Shown: positions 49,855 to 60,844, counted from the first letter of the stretch. The stretch is 64,000 bases of DNA from Enterococcus crotali (GCF_000633635.1 NZ_AYPQ01000002.1:609643-673642), one strand, 5' to 3'. Numbers and translations: made by a program. The notes: a model not told the origin generated them from the sequence alone.

Positions 49855-50014
49855 AAGTGTTTAGCTCCGAGAAATAAGCTGGAATTTACGAAAATTGCTC
49901 TTCAAATTTTTGTGAATTCCAGCTTATTTCCGAAGGAGCTGCTTTTTTCTCGCCGTTTATTCGGTTTTAGAGTGCACACCAAAACTGATTTTTAGTTTTG
50001 TCCCACATTCTTTT
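49855..50014 (+). repeat. Repeat family 2, two-stem element
   Basis: Stem 1 is AGCTCC...GGAGCT outside with GAAATAAGCTGGAATT against AATTCCAGCTTATTTC. Stem 2 is AGAGTG...CCAAAACT against AGTTTTGT...CATTCT. It shares the middle CCGTTTATTCGG with the 33.3-kb copy and is between convergent genes. Confidence 0.8.
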
Positions 50015-50020
50015 TTTGAC

Positions 50021-50365
50021 TTAGCCTATATTCGTTTGAGTAAATTGAACTACAGTTCCATAAGCAAAAATTTCTACGACCCATTTCCCTTGATACTCCA
50101 CATACTTTTCTTCAAAGTGACAATTGATCACAGCATCGGCTTCATATTCAAACGCAATGACTTTCAACTGACGATAAACACCACTGAAAATATCATTTGG
50201 ATTGACATCTGGTGAAAATAAGTCTGTCTCGATTCGATCTGTTGCAAAAACAATATCCCGAACGATATATTTTTTACTGACATTCCCTGTAGATAATGTG
50301 ATTCCACTTAAACGATTTTCTAATTCTTGTTCACTGAATTCATCTTTTTTTGTTCGTTTCATCAT
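50021..50365 (-). CDS. YbjQ-like protein (heavy-metal-binding domain family)
   Basis: A 114-residue protein starting MMKRTKKDEFSEQELE behind AAGGAGG. LSTGNVSKKYIVRDIVFA at the start of the domain, then EYEADAVINCHFEEKYVE (compare the GADAV..V.F of YbjQ) and a final beta strand. The family forms pentamers, and its metal role is inferred rather than proven. It is divergent from mnmE. Confidence 0.65.
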   Translation of the reverse strand: MMKRTKKDEFSEQELENRLSGITLSTGNVSKKYIVRDIVFATDRIETDLFSPDVNPNDIFSGVYRQLKVIAFEYEADAVINCHFEEKYVEYQGKWVVEIFAYGTVVQFTQTNIG

Positions 50366-50453
50366 AGGAACCTCCTTGCCTTATATAAGGTTATTTTAAA
50401 GATAAAACAGAAGAAATGCAAAGTTAACGAATGATTTTAATAAATAAACAATC

Positions 50454-50482
50454 TTGCGAAAAATATGAAAATATGCTATCCT
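50454..50482 (+). promoter_or_regulatory. Promoter of mnmE
   Basis: TTGCGA (50454-50459), a 17-base spacer and TATCCT (50477-50482). The leader has a nested hairpin, GAGTTGT (50603-50609)/ACAACTC (50639-50645) with inner GTAGT/ACTAC, 27 bases before the start codon. It has no T-run, so it is probably not a terminator. Confidence 0.6.
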
Positions 50483-50671
50483 ATGTCAAGAAATTAATAG
50501 GAATTGATGCAGTGAAAGTGCTAGATCCAACCTGAAAAAATAGGGGTGGAGTGGGCGCTTTTTTGTAGCCAAAAATTGAATTATACATAGTTAAAAAAAG
50601 AAGAGTTGTTCAGCTTTGTAGTACTTACTACGCAAAAGACAACTCAATCTATGAACGAAAGGAAGTCAATC

Positions 50672-52069
50672 ATGCAACAAATAACACTAGAATTTGATAC
50701 GATCGCCGCAATTTCAACCCCACCTGGCGAAGGAGCAATCAGTATTGTCCGTTTAAGCGGTGATGAAGCAATTACTATTGCAGATAGAGTCTATCGCTCT
50801 GGTAGTAAGCAATTACTGGACGTTCCCACGCACACCATTCACTATGGTCATATCCTTGATCCTAAAGACGAGAGTTTATTAGATGAAGTGATGGTTTCTG
50901 TCATGCGGGCACCGAAAACATTTACTAGAGAAGATGTCGTTGAAATCAACTGCCACGGCGGAATCGTAGTCGTTAATCAGTTGTTACAGTTATTATTAAG
51001 AGAAGGCGCACGCTTAGCTGAGCCTGGTGAATTCACCAAAAGAGCCTTTTTAAATGGTCGAATGGACTTATCTCAAGCAGAAGCTGTGATGGATTTGATT
51101 CGAGCAAAAACAGATCGAGCGATGTATGTTGCTTTGGATCAATTAGATGGGAATCTATCCTCTTTGATTCGCTCATTAAGACAAGAAATTTTAGAAACAT
51201 TAGCGCAGGTCGAAGTAAATATCGATTATCCTGAATACGATGATGTAGAAGAATTAACGACAAAGCTATTGCTTGAAAAAGCTGGATTTGTCAAAGCTCA
51301 GATCGAAGGATTATTGACAACAGCGAAGCAAGGAAAAATCTTGCGTGAAGGCTTGAGTACAGCGATCATTGGTCGTCCAAACGTTGGGAAATCAAGTTTA
51401 TTGAACCACTTATTACGTGAAGAAAAAGCGATCGTAACAGATATCGCAGGAACTACAAGAGATGTCATCGAAGAATATGTCAACGTTCGTGGTGTGCCAT
51501 TGAAATTGATCGATACAGCTGGTATCAGAGAAACAGAAGATATCGTGGAACGGATCGGTGTTGAACGTAGCCGCAAAGCATTAGCTGAATCCGATTTGAT
51601 TTTACTCGTTTTGAATCAAAATGAGCCGCTCACAGAAGAAGATCGTCAATTATTAATAGCGACAGACGGATTAAAACGAGTGATCCTACTAAATAAAATG
51701 GATTTGCCGTCTCAATTAGATCGAGAAGAATTAACACAGCTCGTTAATGATGAAGAAATATTACCCGTATCGGTTTTATCCAATACAGGAATGGAGCAAC
51801 TAGAATTAAAAATCGCAGACTTATTTTTCGGTGGTCAAACAGGGGAAAAAGATGCAACTTACGTATCCAATACCCGTCATATCGCTTTACTAGATCAGGC
51901 AGCGATAGCGCTAGATGAAGTGATTCGAGGAATCGAAGCCGGAATGCCAGTCGATCTCGTTCAAATGGATATGACACGCTGCTGGGACTTTTTAGGTGAA
52001 ATCGTCGGTGACAGTGTCCAAGATGAACTGATCACCCAATTATTCAGTCAATTTTGTTTAGGAAAATAG
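50672..52069 (+). CDS. mnmE: tRNA modification GTPase MnmE
   Basis: A 465-residue GTPase that, with MnmG, adds carboxymethylaminomethyl to U34 of tRNAs. The start is ATG 50672 ([30 protein letters not shown]) behind AAAGGAAG. The G domain has [28 protein letters not shown] and NKMD. The C-terminal CLGK is intact. It precedes mnmG by 13 bases. Confidence 0.97.
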   Translation: MQQITLEFDTIAAISTPPGEGAISIVRLSGDEAITIADRVYRSGSKQLLDVPTHTIHYGHILDPKDESLLDEVMVSVMRAPKTFTREDVVEINCHGGIVVVNQLLQLLLREGARLAEPGEFTKRAFLNGRMDLSQAEAVMDLIRAKTDRAMYVALDQLDGNLSSLIRSLRQEILETLAQVEVNIDYPEYDDVEELTTKLLLEKAGFVKAQIEGLLTTAKQGKILREGLSTAIIGRPNVGKSSLLNHLLREEKAIVTDIAGTTRDVIEEYVNVRGVPLKLIDTAGIRETEDIVERIGVERSRKALAESDLILLVLNQNEPLTEEDRQLLIATDGLKRVILLNKMDLPSQLDREELTQLVNDEEILPVSVLSNTGMEQLELKIADLFFGGQTGEKDATYVSNTRHIALLDQAAIALDEVIRGIEAGMPVDLVQMDMTRCWDFLGEIVGDSVQDELITQLFSQFCLGK

Positions 52070-52082
52070 AAAGGAAGAGTCG

Positions 52083-53981
52083 ATGAATCAATTTAAAGCA
52101 GAATCTTATGATGTAATCGTAGTTGGAGCAGGACATGCGGGCTCAGAAGCAGCCTTAGCCTCTGCTCGGATGGGCAGCAAAACCTTACTTTTAACAATCA
52201 ATTTAGATATGGTGGCCTTTATGCCATGCAACCCCTCTGTAGGAGGTCCAGCCAAAGGAGTCGTGGTGCGAGAAATCGATGCCTTAGGCGGCGAAATGGG
52301 TCATAATATAGACAAAACATACATCCAAATGCGGATGCTAAACACAGGAAAAGGTCCGGCCGTTCGCGCCTTGCGCGCCCAAGCGGACAAGCACGCTTAT
52401 GCTACTGAAATGAAGCACACGATCGAACGCACAGACAACTTATCATTACGCCAAGGAATCGTTGAGCGCTTGATCGTGGAAGATGGTATTTGCAAAGGAG
52501 TTGTCACAACAACAGGTGCACAATACCAAAGTAAAGCGGTGATCATTACAGCTGGAACAGCACTTCGCGGTGAAATCATCATCGGGGAACTAAAATATTC
52601 TTCAGGCCCCAATAATTCATTGCCATCGATTGGTTTAGCTGATCACTTGAAAGAATTAGGCTTAGAAATGGATCGTTTCAAAACTGGGACACCTCCTCGT
52701 GTAAAGGCTAGCACGATCGATTATTCTGTCACAGAAGAACAACCTGGCGATGAACAACCAAATCATTTTAGTTTCAGTACGCCAGATAGTGCTTATAATT
52801 TGGATCAACGTTCTTGTTGGTTGACGTATACGAATGAAGGAACCCATGAAATCATTCAAGACAATCTACACCGCGCACCAATGTTTACAGGAATCGTAGA
52901 AGGTGTAGGCGCACGTTACTGCCCTTCGATCGAAGATAAAATCGTTCGTTTTTCTGACAAACCTCGTCATCAATTATTTTTAGAGCCAGAAGGATTGAAT
53001 ACAGAAGAGGTTTACGTTCAAGGACTTTCCACTTCCTTACCAGAAGATGTTCAAACAGATATTCTACATTCAATTGAAGGATTGGAAAAAGCTGAAATGA
53101 TGCGTACAGGTTATGCGATCGAATATGATGTTGTTGTGCCGCACCAATTGCGTCCAACACTTGAAACGAAAGTGATCGATGGCTTATTTACAGCGGGTCA
53201 AACCAACGGTACCAGTGGCTATGAAGAAGCAGCAGGGCAAGGATTGATTGCTGGAATCAACGCTGCACTTAAAGTACAAGGGAAAGAACCGTTTGTCATG
53301 AAACGCAGTGATGGCTATATCGGTGTGATGATCGATGACTTAGTAACCAAAGGAACAAATGAACCTTATCGTTTGCTAACGTCAAGAGCGGAATATCGTT
53401 TGATTTTACGTCATGATAATGCAGATTTACGTTTAACAGAGCAAGGATATGAGATTGGTTTAGTCAAAGAGGACCAATATACAGCGTATCTTGAAAAGAA
53501 AAAAGCAGTCGAAGCAGAGATTGCACGATTGAACTCAGTCAGAGTGAAGCCTACAGCGGACGTACAAGCGTTTTTAGAGGCGAAAGGTTCTGTTCCGTTG
53601 AAAGATGGGGTCTTAGCTGGAGACTTCTTAAAACGCCCAGAAATGAGCTATCATGAAGTGACACAATTTATCCCAGCTTCTGAAGTAGAACTGGATGATA
53701 AAGTCATTGAGCAAGTTGAAATTCAACTGAAATATGAAGGGTATATCAAAAAAGCGTTAGAAAAAGTTGATAAACTAAAACGTATGGAAGCCAAACGAAT
53801 TCCAGAAAATATTGATTATGCTGCAATCAACGGGTTGGCAACAGAAGCCAAACAAAAATTGCAAAAAATCCAACCAGAAACGATTGCACAAGCAAGCCGA
53901 ATCAGTGGGGTGAATCCAGCTGATGTATCGATTTTGATGGTGTATATCGAGCAAGGAAAGATAGCGAAAGTACAACCATAA
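52083..53981 (+). CDS. mnmG: tRNA uridine modification enzyme MnmG (GidA)
   Basis: A 632-residue FAD protein, partner of Mnm[15 protein letters not shown] (FAD site), [37 protein letters not shown]-like [19 protein letters not shown] and the C-terminal helical domain are present. Confidence 0.98.
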   Translation: MNQFKAESYDVIVVGAGHAGSEAALASARMGSKTLLLTINLDMVAFMPCNPSVGGPAKGVVVREIDALGGEMGHNIDKTYIQMRMLNTGKGPAVRALRAQADKHAYATEMKHTIERTDNLSLRQGIVERLIVEDGICKGVVTTTGAQYQSKAVIITAGTALRGEIIIGELKYSSGPNNSLPSIGLADHLKELGLEMDRFKTGTPPRVKASTIDYSVTEEQPGDEQPNHFSFSTPDSAYNLDQRSCWLTYTNEGTHEIIQDNLHRAPMFTGIVEGVGARYCPSIEDKIVRFSDKPRHQLFLEPEGLNTEEVYVQGLSTSLPEDVQTDILHSIEGLEKAEMMRTGYAIEYDVVVPHQLRPTLETKVIDGLFTAGQTNGTSGYEEAAGQGLIAGINAALKVQGKEPFVMKRSDGYIGVMIDDLVTKGTNEPYRLLTSRAEYRLILRHDNADLRLTEQGYEIGLVKEDQYTAYLEKKKAVEAEIARLNSVRVKPTADVQAFLEAKGSVPLKDGVLAGDFLKRPEMSYHEVTQFIPASEVELDDKVIEQVEIQLKYEGYIKKALEKVDKLKRMEAKRIPENIDYAAINGLATEAKQKLQKIQPETIAQASRISGVNPADVSILMVYIEQGKIAKVQP

Positions 53982-54108
53982 AATAGTGATGCAACAAGAT
54001 TACAAACTGTTCTATGAATCAAAAAAGCTATGGATTCAGAAAAAATTTTAAACAATTCATTATCAGTATAAGAATTATATAAATACTAATCATTATTTGC
54101 TAATACAA

Positions 54109-54175
54109 AAACCACATTCCCATGAAATGTTGATCTCGAATACCGAGTGTCAAATTTCATGAGGATGTGGTTTTT
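54109..54175 (+). terminator. Terminator of mnmE-mnmG
   Basis: AACCACATTCCCATGAAAT pairs with ATTTCATGAGGATGTGGTT, followed by TTTTTT. No gene lies in 53982-54262. Confidence 0.85.
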
Positions 54176-54262
54176 TATTCTTGAAGTTAAAATAGCTATC
54201 TAAAAACTACCAGTAACCAAAAACAGTCAATCATGCTTTTATGATACACAAGATGGAGCTAC

Positions 54263-55126
54263 CTACGTAGTACTAATATTATAGCGAATCTTCTTCAAAG
54301 AATCGGCATTTTGATCAAAATTATGATACATAATATTGGTGTATAGGATATCCATGACGGTTAAATAACTAATCCGAGAAGCTAATGATTCAGCACGAAA
54401 TAGTCCTTCTTCCGTTACAACGATAATGGCTTCGTCCGATAATCCTGCTAATTCTGAACCGCTGTTACCGGTCAAAGTGATCAGCTTTGCTTCGGTATTT
54501 TTTACCTGACGAGCTAGATTAATCGATTCTTTTGTTTTGCCAGAGTGAGAAAAAATAAACACACAATCTTCGCTGGTCAGTTTAGTGACAAAGCTTAGCT
54601 GCATATGATAGTCAAAAACATAATTACACCGATATTTGGTGCGAATAAACTTATGAAAACTGTCAAAAGCAACAATCGAAGAGCCACCTTGTCCAAAAAA
54701 ATGTAAGGTTTTTGCAGAATACATTAGTGTCAAAACATTATCCAATAACTCTTTCGTTAAAAATTGTGTGGCATTACTTAAGGAATAAATATTGGCTTGT
54801 AAGACCTTTTTGGCAATATCGATACTGTTATCATCTGGTAAAATATCATCTGCACCGTTGACGGAATTGATGTTCTGAAAGGTCGGTTGATAATTGGAAT
54901 TTCGGGCAATATCAATCTTAAATTCCTGAAAACCAGAATAGCCAATTTTTTTAACGAATTGATAAACTGAAGATTGAGAAACACCGATTTCATTCGCTAG
55001 ATTTTCTAATGTCATTTGAGCCAATAGTGCTTCTGATTGAACAAGATAATCTGAAATTTTTTCTTCTGTAATACTTAAACTTGGTCGTTTTATTCGAATT
55101 CGCTGGTCAAGGTAATGATTTTTCAT
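54263..55126 (-). CDS. RpiR family regulator (HTH plus SIS domains)
   Basis: A 287-residue protein. The start is ATG 55126 (MKNHYLDQRIRIKRPS), 8 bases after GGAGGAACT; a start 24 bases upstream lacks a site. The N-terminal helix-turn-helix is LENLANEIGVSQSSVYQFVKKIGYSGFQEFK. The SIS domain (about 110-250) has FFGQGGSSIVA, FIFSHSGKTKESI and TGNSGSELAGLSD. SIS domains bind phosphosugars, which fits control of the divergent PTS operon. Confidence 0.9.
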   Translation of the reverse strand: MKNHYLDQRIRIKRPSLSITEEKISDYLVQSEALLAQMTLENLANEIGVSQSSVYQFVKKIGYSGFQEFKIDIARNSNYQPTFQNINSVNGADDILPDDNSIDIAKKVLQANIYSLSNATQFLTKELLDNVLTLMYSAKTLHFFGQGGSSIVAFDSFHKFIRTKYRCNYVFDYHMQLSFVTKLTSEDCVFIFSHSGKTKESINLARQVKNTEAKLITLTGNSGSELAGLSDEAIIVVTEEGLFRAESLASRISYLTVMDILYTNIMYHNFDQNADSLKKIRYNISTT

Positions 55127-55476
55127 AAGGAAGTTCCTCCAATCTTTCAACCTTTTTTACAAAATGAATGCCTTTTTATTATTAGTATAGACTTATTATA
55201 GAGAAAAAAAATTAGAATTACAATTTCTCCTATCGGTCTGAAAAAATAAAACCTTAAAAAAGGGTCAAAAAAAATAAACAATCTTTTTTCTGAAAAGTTT
55301 ATAAAGCCTTGAAAAAATCTTGAAGAGAGAAAATGAAAATAGGTCAGAATGTTCGAGCTAATCATCATTGTTTCCTTTCTTTTACATGAAAACAGAAAAA
55401 AAACTAGGACTATTTTTCCCCTGTTATGAGTGGATTTTCCTTAGGTAATAAAAAATATTTTTATTTAATGTATTCA

Positions 55477-55505
55477 TTTACATTTTTTTTTTTATCTATT
55501 ATGAT
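55477..55505 (+). promoter_or_regulatory. Promoter of the PTS/dehydrogenase operon
   Basis: TTTACA (55477-55482), a 17-base T-rich spacer and TATGAT (55500-55505), 30 bases before the first gene. The rest of the divergent gap (55151-55476) is AT-rich with no gene and no convincing cre site. Confidence 0.55.
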
Positions 55506-55535
55506 GGGTGTATCAAAAAGGCAGGTGAGGAAAAA

Positions 55536-56435
55536 ATGATTATTGGATTTATTGGTCTTGGGAAGATGGGGTTGAACATGGCATTGAATGTTCAAGCGCA
55601 AGGTTGGGAAATAATTGGCTACGATGTAAACAACGAGGCAAGAGAAACAGCTAAGCAAAAAGGTCTTTCGGTAGTGGATTCTTTAGATAATTTATTGAAA
55701 GCGCTTAATAAAAAGAAGGTGATAATTTTAAGCACGCCAGCGGGCACGATCACTAATCGATTGGTAGCAGAACTTACAGAAGTCATGAAGTCAGAAGACA
55801 TCATCGTAGATAGCGGTAATTCAAATTTTCATGATAGTGTATCGAATGCAGAAAAAGCCAAAGTAAAAGGCATTTATTTCATTGATTGCGGTACTTCTGG
55901 TGGTTTAAAAGGGGCTCGTGATGGAGCTTGTTTAATGGTTGGTGGCGAAAAAGAAGCGGTGTCTGTGTTGGAACCCTTTTTTAAAGATTTAGCTTGTGAG
56001 AATGGCTATCTTTATGCAGGAACATCAGGAGCAGGGCACTATTTAAAAATGGTTCACAATGGCATCGAATACGCGATGATGCAGGCGATGGGGGAAGGGT
56101 TTAACTTGTTAGAAGCTTCGGATTATTCATTTGCACTGGATGAGGTGGCAAGTGTTTGGAACCATGGCTCAATTATCGAAGCACGTTTAATGGGGTTAGC
56201 AGCTGATATCTTTTCAGAAGATCCCGCATTAGCCAGCTTAGAAGGAAAAGTTGCTTCAAATGGGGAAGCGAAATGGATGATCGAAGAAGCACTACGATTA
56301 GAAATACCCGTTCCAACAACGGCATTGTCGTTATTTGCTCGTAATGAAAGCATGTTAACGAATCATTTTTCTAACAAGGTAGTTGCCTCTTTGCGTCAAG
56401 GCTTTGGTGGTCACGCAGTTGTAAAAAGTCAGTAA
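55536..56435 (+). CDS. 6-Phosphogluconate dehydrogenase-like protein (short form)
   Basis: A 299-residue protein with Rossmann loop GFIGLGKMG at residue 4, DSGNSN (about 92), DCGTSGG (about 116) and the active-site KMVHNGIEY (about 176). The short (GntZ/YqeC-like) form is known to oxidise 6-phosphogluconate to ribulose 5-phosphate, often with NAD. It is first in an operon for a sugar acid. It may act on 6-phosphogluconate or a related phosphorylated acid. Confidence 0.88.
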   Translation: MIIGFIGLGKMGLNMALNVQAQGWEIIGYDVNNEARETAKQKGLSVVDSLDNLLKALNKKKVIILSTPAGTITNRLVAELTEVMKSEDIIVDSGNSNFHDSVSNAEKAKVKGIYFIDCGTSGGLKGARDGACLMVGGEKEAVSVLEPFFKDLACENGYLYAGTSGAGHYLKMVHNGIEYAMMQAMGEGFNLLEASDYSFALDEVASVWNHGSIIEARLMGLAADIFSEDPALASLEGKVASNGEAKWMIEEALRLEIPVPTTALSLFARNESMLTNHFSNKVVASLRQGFGGHAVVKSQ

Positions 56436-56447
56436 AGGAGTTTGATC

Positions 56448-57449
56448 ATGTCAAAAGAACAGAAGATCGCAATAGTGAATTCAAGTAGTTTTGGCGAAAT
56501 TTTTCCAGAACATCTGGCTCGATTAGAAAAACTTGGAGTCGTTGAACATTTTATAGTAGATAGTGAAATTGGTGGTAAAGAGTTGGCTGAATTGTTACAC
56601 GGATACACGATGATCATCGCCAGTGTTACCCCATTTTTTACAGCAGAATTTTTCCAATACAAAGATGAACTGCTATTAATTTCTCGTCATGGCATTGGCT
56701 ACAATAACATCGATTTAGAAGCGGCGAAAAAACACAATACGATTGTTTCTATCATTCCAGCATTGGTTGAACGAGATGCTGTCGCTGAGAATAATATCAC
56801 GAATTTATTAGCTGTTTTACGACGGACAGTCGCAGCAGATTTAAGTGTTAAAGCAGACCAATGGGAGAAACGTGCCCACTTTGTTGGTCGAACATTGTTT
56901 AATAAAACCGTAGGCGTTATTGGGGTTGGTAATACAGGGAGTTGCGTGGTTGAAGCATTGAGAAATGGGTTTCGTTGTGAGGTGTTAGCCTATGATCCTT
57001 ATAAATCACAAACGTATTTACAAAGTTATGGGGCGAAAAAAGTTGATTTAGACACGTTATTAACCTCTGCAGATATTATCTGTTTATGTGCCAATTTAAC
57101 AGACGAAAGTTACCATATAATCGGTGAAACAGAAATTGCAAAAATGAAAGATGGGGTCTATCTCTCAAACAGTGCACGTGGCGCATTAATTGATGAAAAA
57201 GCAATGATTCTAGGCTTGCGTTCAGGGAAAATCGCTGGGTTTGGTACCGATGTTTTAGAAGAAGAACCTGGTCGAAAAAACCATCCTTATCTCTCTTTTG
57301 AAAACGTAGTAATGACGCCACATACATCTGCTTATACGATGGAATGTTTGCAAGCAATGGGGGAAAAATGTGTTCGAGATGTGGAAGATGTTGCAGATGG
57401 TATTTTACCGCAACGAGCCGTTCAAGCAGTTAGTCGTTATGTCAGCTAA
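56448..57449 (+). CDS. D-isomer 2-hydroxyacid dehydrogenase
   Basis: A 333-residue protein starting at ATG 56448 behind AAAGGAG. The NAD site is VGVIGVGNTGS (about 155). Catalytic residues are Arg in NSARGALID, Glu in DVLEEEPG and His in MTPHTSAYT. It would interconvert a 2-hydroxy and a 2-oxo acid. Inside this operon a sugar acid is the likely substrate. Confidence 0.88.
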   Translation: MSKEQKIAIVNSSSFGEIFPEHLARLEKLGVVEHFIVDSEIGGKELAELLHGYTMIIASVTPFFTAEFFQYKDELLLISRHGIGYNNIDLEAAKKHNTIVSIIPALVERDAVAENNITNLLAVLRRTVAADLSVKADQWEKRAHFVGRTLFNKTVGVIGVGNTGSCVVEALRNGFRCEVLAYDPYKSQTYLQSYGAKKVDLDTLLTSADIICLCANLTDESYHIIGETEIAKMKDGVYLSNSARGALIDEKAMILGLRSGKIAGFGTDVLEEEPGRKNHPYLSFENVVMTPHTSAYTMECLQAMGEKCVRDVEDVADGILPQRAVQAVSRYVS

Positions 57450-57464
57450 AAGAGGAGGATGAAG

Positions 57465-58571
57465 ATGTTAACAGATTTAAAAGTCAAAGTGGGGCCGCAA
57501 TTTTATCGTTATCATGAAGGAGCGTTAGATACTGTCCCGCAATTATTGGAAGAATATCATGCTAAAAGAATTTTAGTGGTCCATGGTTCACTATCTTTTG
57601 AAAAAGCTCAGCCTTTTTTAACTTTTTTGTCAGATGAACGTTATCAATTTTTTTATCATTCTTATACAGGTGAATGTAGCTATTATGGGGCAGAGTTGAT
57701 TACAGATCAGATCAAAAGCCATGAGATCGACTTTATGATTGGTGTCGGTGGTGGTAAATTAGCCGATTTGGTCGGTTATGCAGCACATCTTAATGATTTG
57801 AATTTTGGTGTTATCCCGACTTTAGCGAGTAATTGTGCTCCTTGGACACCTTTAGCAGTGATGTATAAAGAAAATGGTGCAGCCGAAGGAAAAACAGAAC
57901 ATTTCTTTCGACAAGCGGCATTTTTAATCACAGATCCACGATTGGTCATCGATGCTCCTAGAGATTATTTTATTGCAGGATTAGCTGATACATTGGCGAA
58001 GTGGTATGAATCAGAAAGTATTTTACGACAAGAAAAATTACAAGACGAACCGTTTTTAGAATTGGCTGGTGCAACGGCTAAGCTTTGTCAGGAAGCGATT
58101 ATGCGTGATTCGGTCGCTGCTTTGAACGCAATGGATAATAGAAAAGTAACGCCAGAATTTGTTCACCTTTCAGAAATTATTTTTGCGGTTTCAGGATTAG
58201 TTGGTGGGTTAGGTGATAAATATGCTCGGAATGCTGCGGCACACGCGATGCATGATGCAATGAGTAAGTTTTTATCAAACAGTCACGATTTCTTGCATGG
58301 TGAAAAAGTCGCCTATGGTATTTTTTATCAATTAGCATTAGAACAAAAGTGGTCGGTAATTGATGATTTAATCCCTTTTTATCAAGACATGCACTTGCCT
58401 ATGTCGTTGGAACAAATGGGGTTATATCCAGAAGATACAGATGTTTTGCAAGCAATGGTTCAATTTATTGATTCAAAAGAAAAGGTTCATTTAATTCCGA
58501 TCACTATTTCTGAAAAAACATTGCAACAAGGAATTGAAGACCTAGAAAAATATATCCGAGAACAAGGATAA
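57465..58571 (+). CDS. Iron-containing alcohol dehydrogenase family (GldA-like)
   Basis: A 368-residue protein starting at ATG 57465, 7-8 bases from AGGAGG; an ATG at 57459 is too close to that site. The NAD-binding segment is GVGGGKLADLVGYAA (about 95). Metal ligands lie in IAGLADTLAKWYE (Asp), AAAHAMHDAM (His) and FLHGEKVAYG (His). The family oxidises polyols and hydroxyacids, among them glycerol and hydroxycarboxylates. The substrate is presumably an operon intermediate. Confidence 0.87.
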   Translation: MLTDLKVKVGPQFYRYHEGALDTVPQLLEEYHAKRILVVHGSLSFEKAQPFLTFLSDERYQFFYHSYTGECSYYGAELITDQIKSHEIDFMIGVGGGKLADLVGYAAHLNDLNFGVIPTLASNCAPWTPLAVMYKENGAAEGKTEHFFRQAAFLITDPRLVIDAPRDYFIAGLADTLAKWYESESILRQEKLQDEPFLELAGATAKLCQEAIMRDSVAALNAMDNRKVTPEFVHLSEIIFAVSGLVGGLGDKYARNAAAHAMHDAMSKFLSNSHDFLHGEKVAYGIFYQLALEQKWSVIDDLIPFYQDMHLPMSLEQMGLYPEDTDVLQAMVQFIDSKEKVHLIPITISEKTLQQGIEDLEKYIREQG

Positions 58572-58583
58572 GGAGGAGGAACT

Positions 58584-59423
58584 ATGGAAACTTTAAGTGT
58601 TTTACAAAGTTTGATAATGGCGCTTTGGGTAGCGGCAATTATGTCAAGATGGCTTGGAGGAGGTGCAACATTAACGTTACGTTTTTCACCTTTAATGACC
58701 GGATTAGTTGCTGGTTTAGTGATGGGGGATGTGCCAAAAGCAATGATTGTCACAGCGGCCCTGCAAATGATCTATATGGGTGTGTTTTCTCCTGGCGGCT
58801 CGATGCCGGCGGAACCATCGATTGCGGCAGCGATCGCCGTTCCAGTTGCTTTATTAGGAAATTTAAAACCAGAAGCAGCAATTGCTGTAGCGGTACCTGT
58901 GGGACTTTTAGGAAGTTATTTATATCAATTCCGTTTCTTTATTAATACATTTTTAGGGAAATACACTGACCGAGCAGTTGCAGAGTTAAACTCGAAAAAA
59001 ATTGCGCGTTCGATCATCTGGTACCCAACGATTGCATCATTTATTTTATTCGTTCCGTTAGTGTTTTTTGCTCTTTATTTAGGTGCACCAGTGATTGCAG
59101 ATATTATCAAGGCATTAGAAGGAACAGTGGTTATTCATGTATTAGAAGTAGTCGGCGGCGGGCTAGCGGCGATCGGGATTGCGACAACGGTTTATGTTAT
59201 TGGACGTAAAGACTTCTTGGTCTTCTTCTTCCTAGCTTATTTCATGAGTATTGTCTTTAAATCATTAGAAATCACGATGGTGACTTATGCAATCTTCGGT
59301 GTTATTATCGCGTTAATTTTTGTTCAAGTTCAAAAAGGCAAATCTGTTGTGACAGAAAGTGCTGTTTCCAACCATTCATCTGCCGATTTTGATGATGACG
59401 ACGATTACGATGACGGATTTTAG
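58584..59423 (+). CDS. PTS mannose-family transporter, EIIC component
   Basis: A 279-residue membrane permease with GLVAGLVMGDVPKAMIVTAALQMIYMGVFSPGGSMPAEPSIAAAI (the EIIC-Man signature) and six or more membrane segments. The acidic C-terminal tail (FDDDDDYDDGF) is unusual. It is the first of four PTS genes. Confidence 0.93.
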   Translation: METLSVLQSLIMALWVAAIMSRWLGGGATLTLRFSPLMTGLVAGLVMGDVPKAMIVTAALQMIYMGVFSPGGSMPAEPSIAAAIAVPVALLGNLKPEAAIAVAVPVGLLGSYLYQFRFFINTFLGKYTDRAVAELNSKKIARSIIWYPTIASFILFVPLVFFALYLGAPVIADIIKALEGTVVIHVLEVVGGGLAAIGIATTVYVIGRKDFLVFFFLAYFMSIVFKSLEITMVTYAIFGVIIALIFVQVQKGKSVVTESAVSNHSSADFDDDDDYDDGF

Positions 59424-59443
59424 GAAAAAAGGAGGAACTAAAA

Positions 59444-60316
59444 ATGACGGAAACAACAGAAAAAATGGTCCCGAAAACAACGGCTTTGGCACCAGAAGAA
59501 ATTACAAATAAAGATGTAACAAAAGCTTATCTTCGTTGGCATTTTGCCAATGAAATTCCACATTCATTTGAACGTTATCTGGCACCATCATTGCTTTACG
59601 CAATGATGCCACTTTTGAAAAAGTTATACAAAGATGATGAACAATTAAAAGCAGCTTACATGCGTCAGTTACTTTTCTTCAATACGCAGTTAAGTTGGGG
59701 CGGCGGTGTCATTACTGGGTTGATGGCGTCAATGGAACAAGAGCGCGCCAAAGAAGAATATGAAAAACGCGAGATCATGATGCAAGATGATTTAATGTAT
59801 AACACAAAAGCTGGGTTGATGGGGGCCTTGGCAGGCATTGGTGATGCGATCGACTCTGGAACTGTGCAATATATTTTTATTGCCATTGCGGTTCCGTGGG
59901 CACAACAAGGAAGTGCATTAGGGGCGATCTTTCCATTTATCGCATTTGCTTTATATCAAGTGTTATTAGGCGTTTTCTTTGCCAGATCATCCTTTAAAAT
60001 GGGACGAAATGCAACGGGGTTAATGCAAAGTGCGGGGATTCAAAAGGCGATTGAAATGTTATCTGTTCTCGGCCTGTTTATGATGGGGATTTTAGCTGGA
60101 AACTATGTCAAAGTTTCTTCAACATTACAATTTAAGCTTTCTGGGCGTGAATTCGTTGTTCAAGATATTTTGGATCAAATTGTACCGGGACTATTACCAT
60201 TAGCAGTTGTGATGGGTGTGTATTGGTTCTATACGAAAAAAGGTCTAAAAGTAACACAAGCATTATTGTGGCTCACAGGTATTTTAATTGTTTTGGCCGC
60301 AGTTGGTATTTTATAA
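59444..60316 (+). CDS. PTS mannose-family transporter, EIID component
   Basis: A 290-residue membrane component that pairs with EIIC. TKAYLRWHFANEIPHSFERYLAPSLLYAMMPLLKKLY and LSWGGGVITGLMASME, AGLMGALAGIGDAID are the conserved EIID segments, and about three membrane helices follow. It starts behind AAGGAGGA. Confidence 0.93.
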   Translation: MTETTEKMVPKTTALAPEEITNKDVTKAYLRWHFANEIPHSFERYLAPSLLYAMMPLLKKLYKDDEQLKAAYMRQLLFFNTQLSWGGGVITGLMASMEQERAKEEYEKREIMMQDDLMYNTKAGLMGALAGIGDAIDSGTVQYIFIAIAVPWAQQGSALGAIFPFIAFALYQVLLGVFFARSSFKMGRNATGLMQSAGIQKAIEMLSVLGLFMMGILAGNYVKVSSTLQFKLSGREFVVQDILDQIVPGLLPLAVVMGVYWFYTKKGLKVTQALLWLTGILIVLAAVGIL

Positions 60317-60337
60317 AAAGAAGAGGACGTGAAAAAA

Positions 60338-60844
60338 ATGGGTGTAGTAAATTTAGCACGTGTGGATGAGCGTTTGATCCATGGACAAGTAATGATGACA
60401 TTATCACAAAAAAGTGGTGTCAATTCAATTTTCGTAGTGGATGAGATTGTGGCAAAAGATAAATTTATGCGGGATTTATACAAAAGTGCGGGTAGCCGCA
60501 CCGGGCAAAAAACAATTGTCGTTACACCAGAAAAAGCCAAATTTTATTGGGATGAATACAATTTCAAAGAGTATAACTGTATTTTAATTGCTAAAACAGT
60601 TGGAGTTATTTATGACTTGGTAAAACATGGAGTACCGATGAAAGAGTTAAATATTGGTGGAATTGCACAAAAAAATCCAGAAAAAGATTTATTCGTTACA
60701 AAATCAGTCTATTTAAACAAAGAAGATGCTGAAAAATTAAAAGATATGCACGATAACTATGGGGTAGAAGATATTTATTTCCAAGCAACACCCTCTGCAG
60801 CAAAAACAAGTTTAAAAGACGTATTAGGAAATTTTGATTTGTAA
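60338..60844 (+). CDS. PTS mannose-family transporter, EIIB component
   Basis: A 168-residue cytosolic protein starting at ATG 60338 behind AGAGGACG; a GTG at 60329 overlaps that site. The phosphoacceptor is His15 in ARVDERLIHGQV. VVDEIVAKDKFMRDLYKSA and LNIGGIAQK follow the family. It transfers phosphate to the incoming sugar. Confidence 0.93.
   Translation: MGVVNLARVDERLIHGQVMMTLSQKSGVNSIFVVDEIVAKDKFMRDLYKSAGSRTGQKTIVVTPEKAKFYWDEYNFKEYNCILIAKTVGVIYDLVKHGVPMKELNIGGIAQKNPEKDLFVTKSVYLNKEDAEKLKDMHDNYGVEDIYFQATPSAAKTSLKDVLGNFDL

Noticed and set aside
50520-50600. A further repeat-family-1 copy upstream of mnmE
   Set aside because: Only a short AT-rich stretch resembles the unit. The conserved ends are absent.
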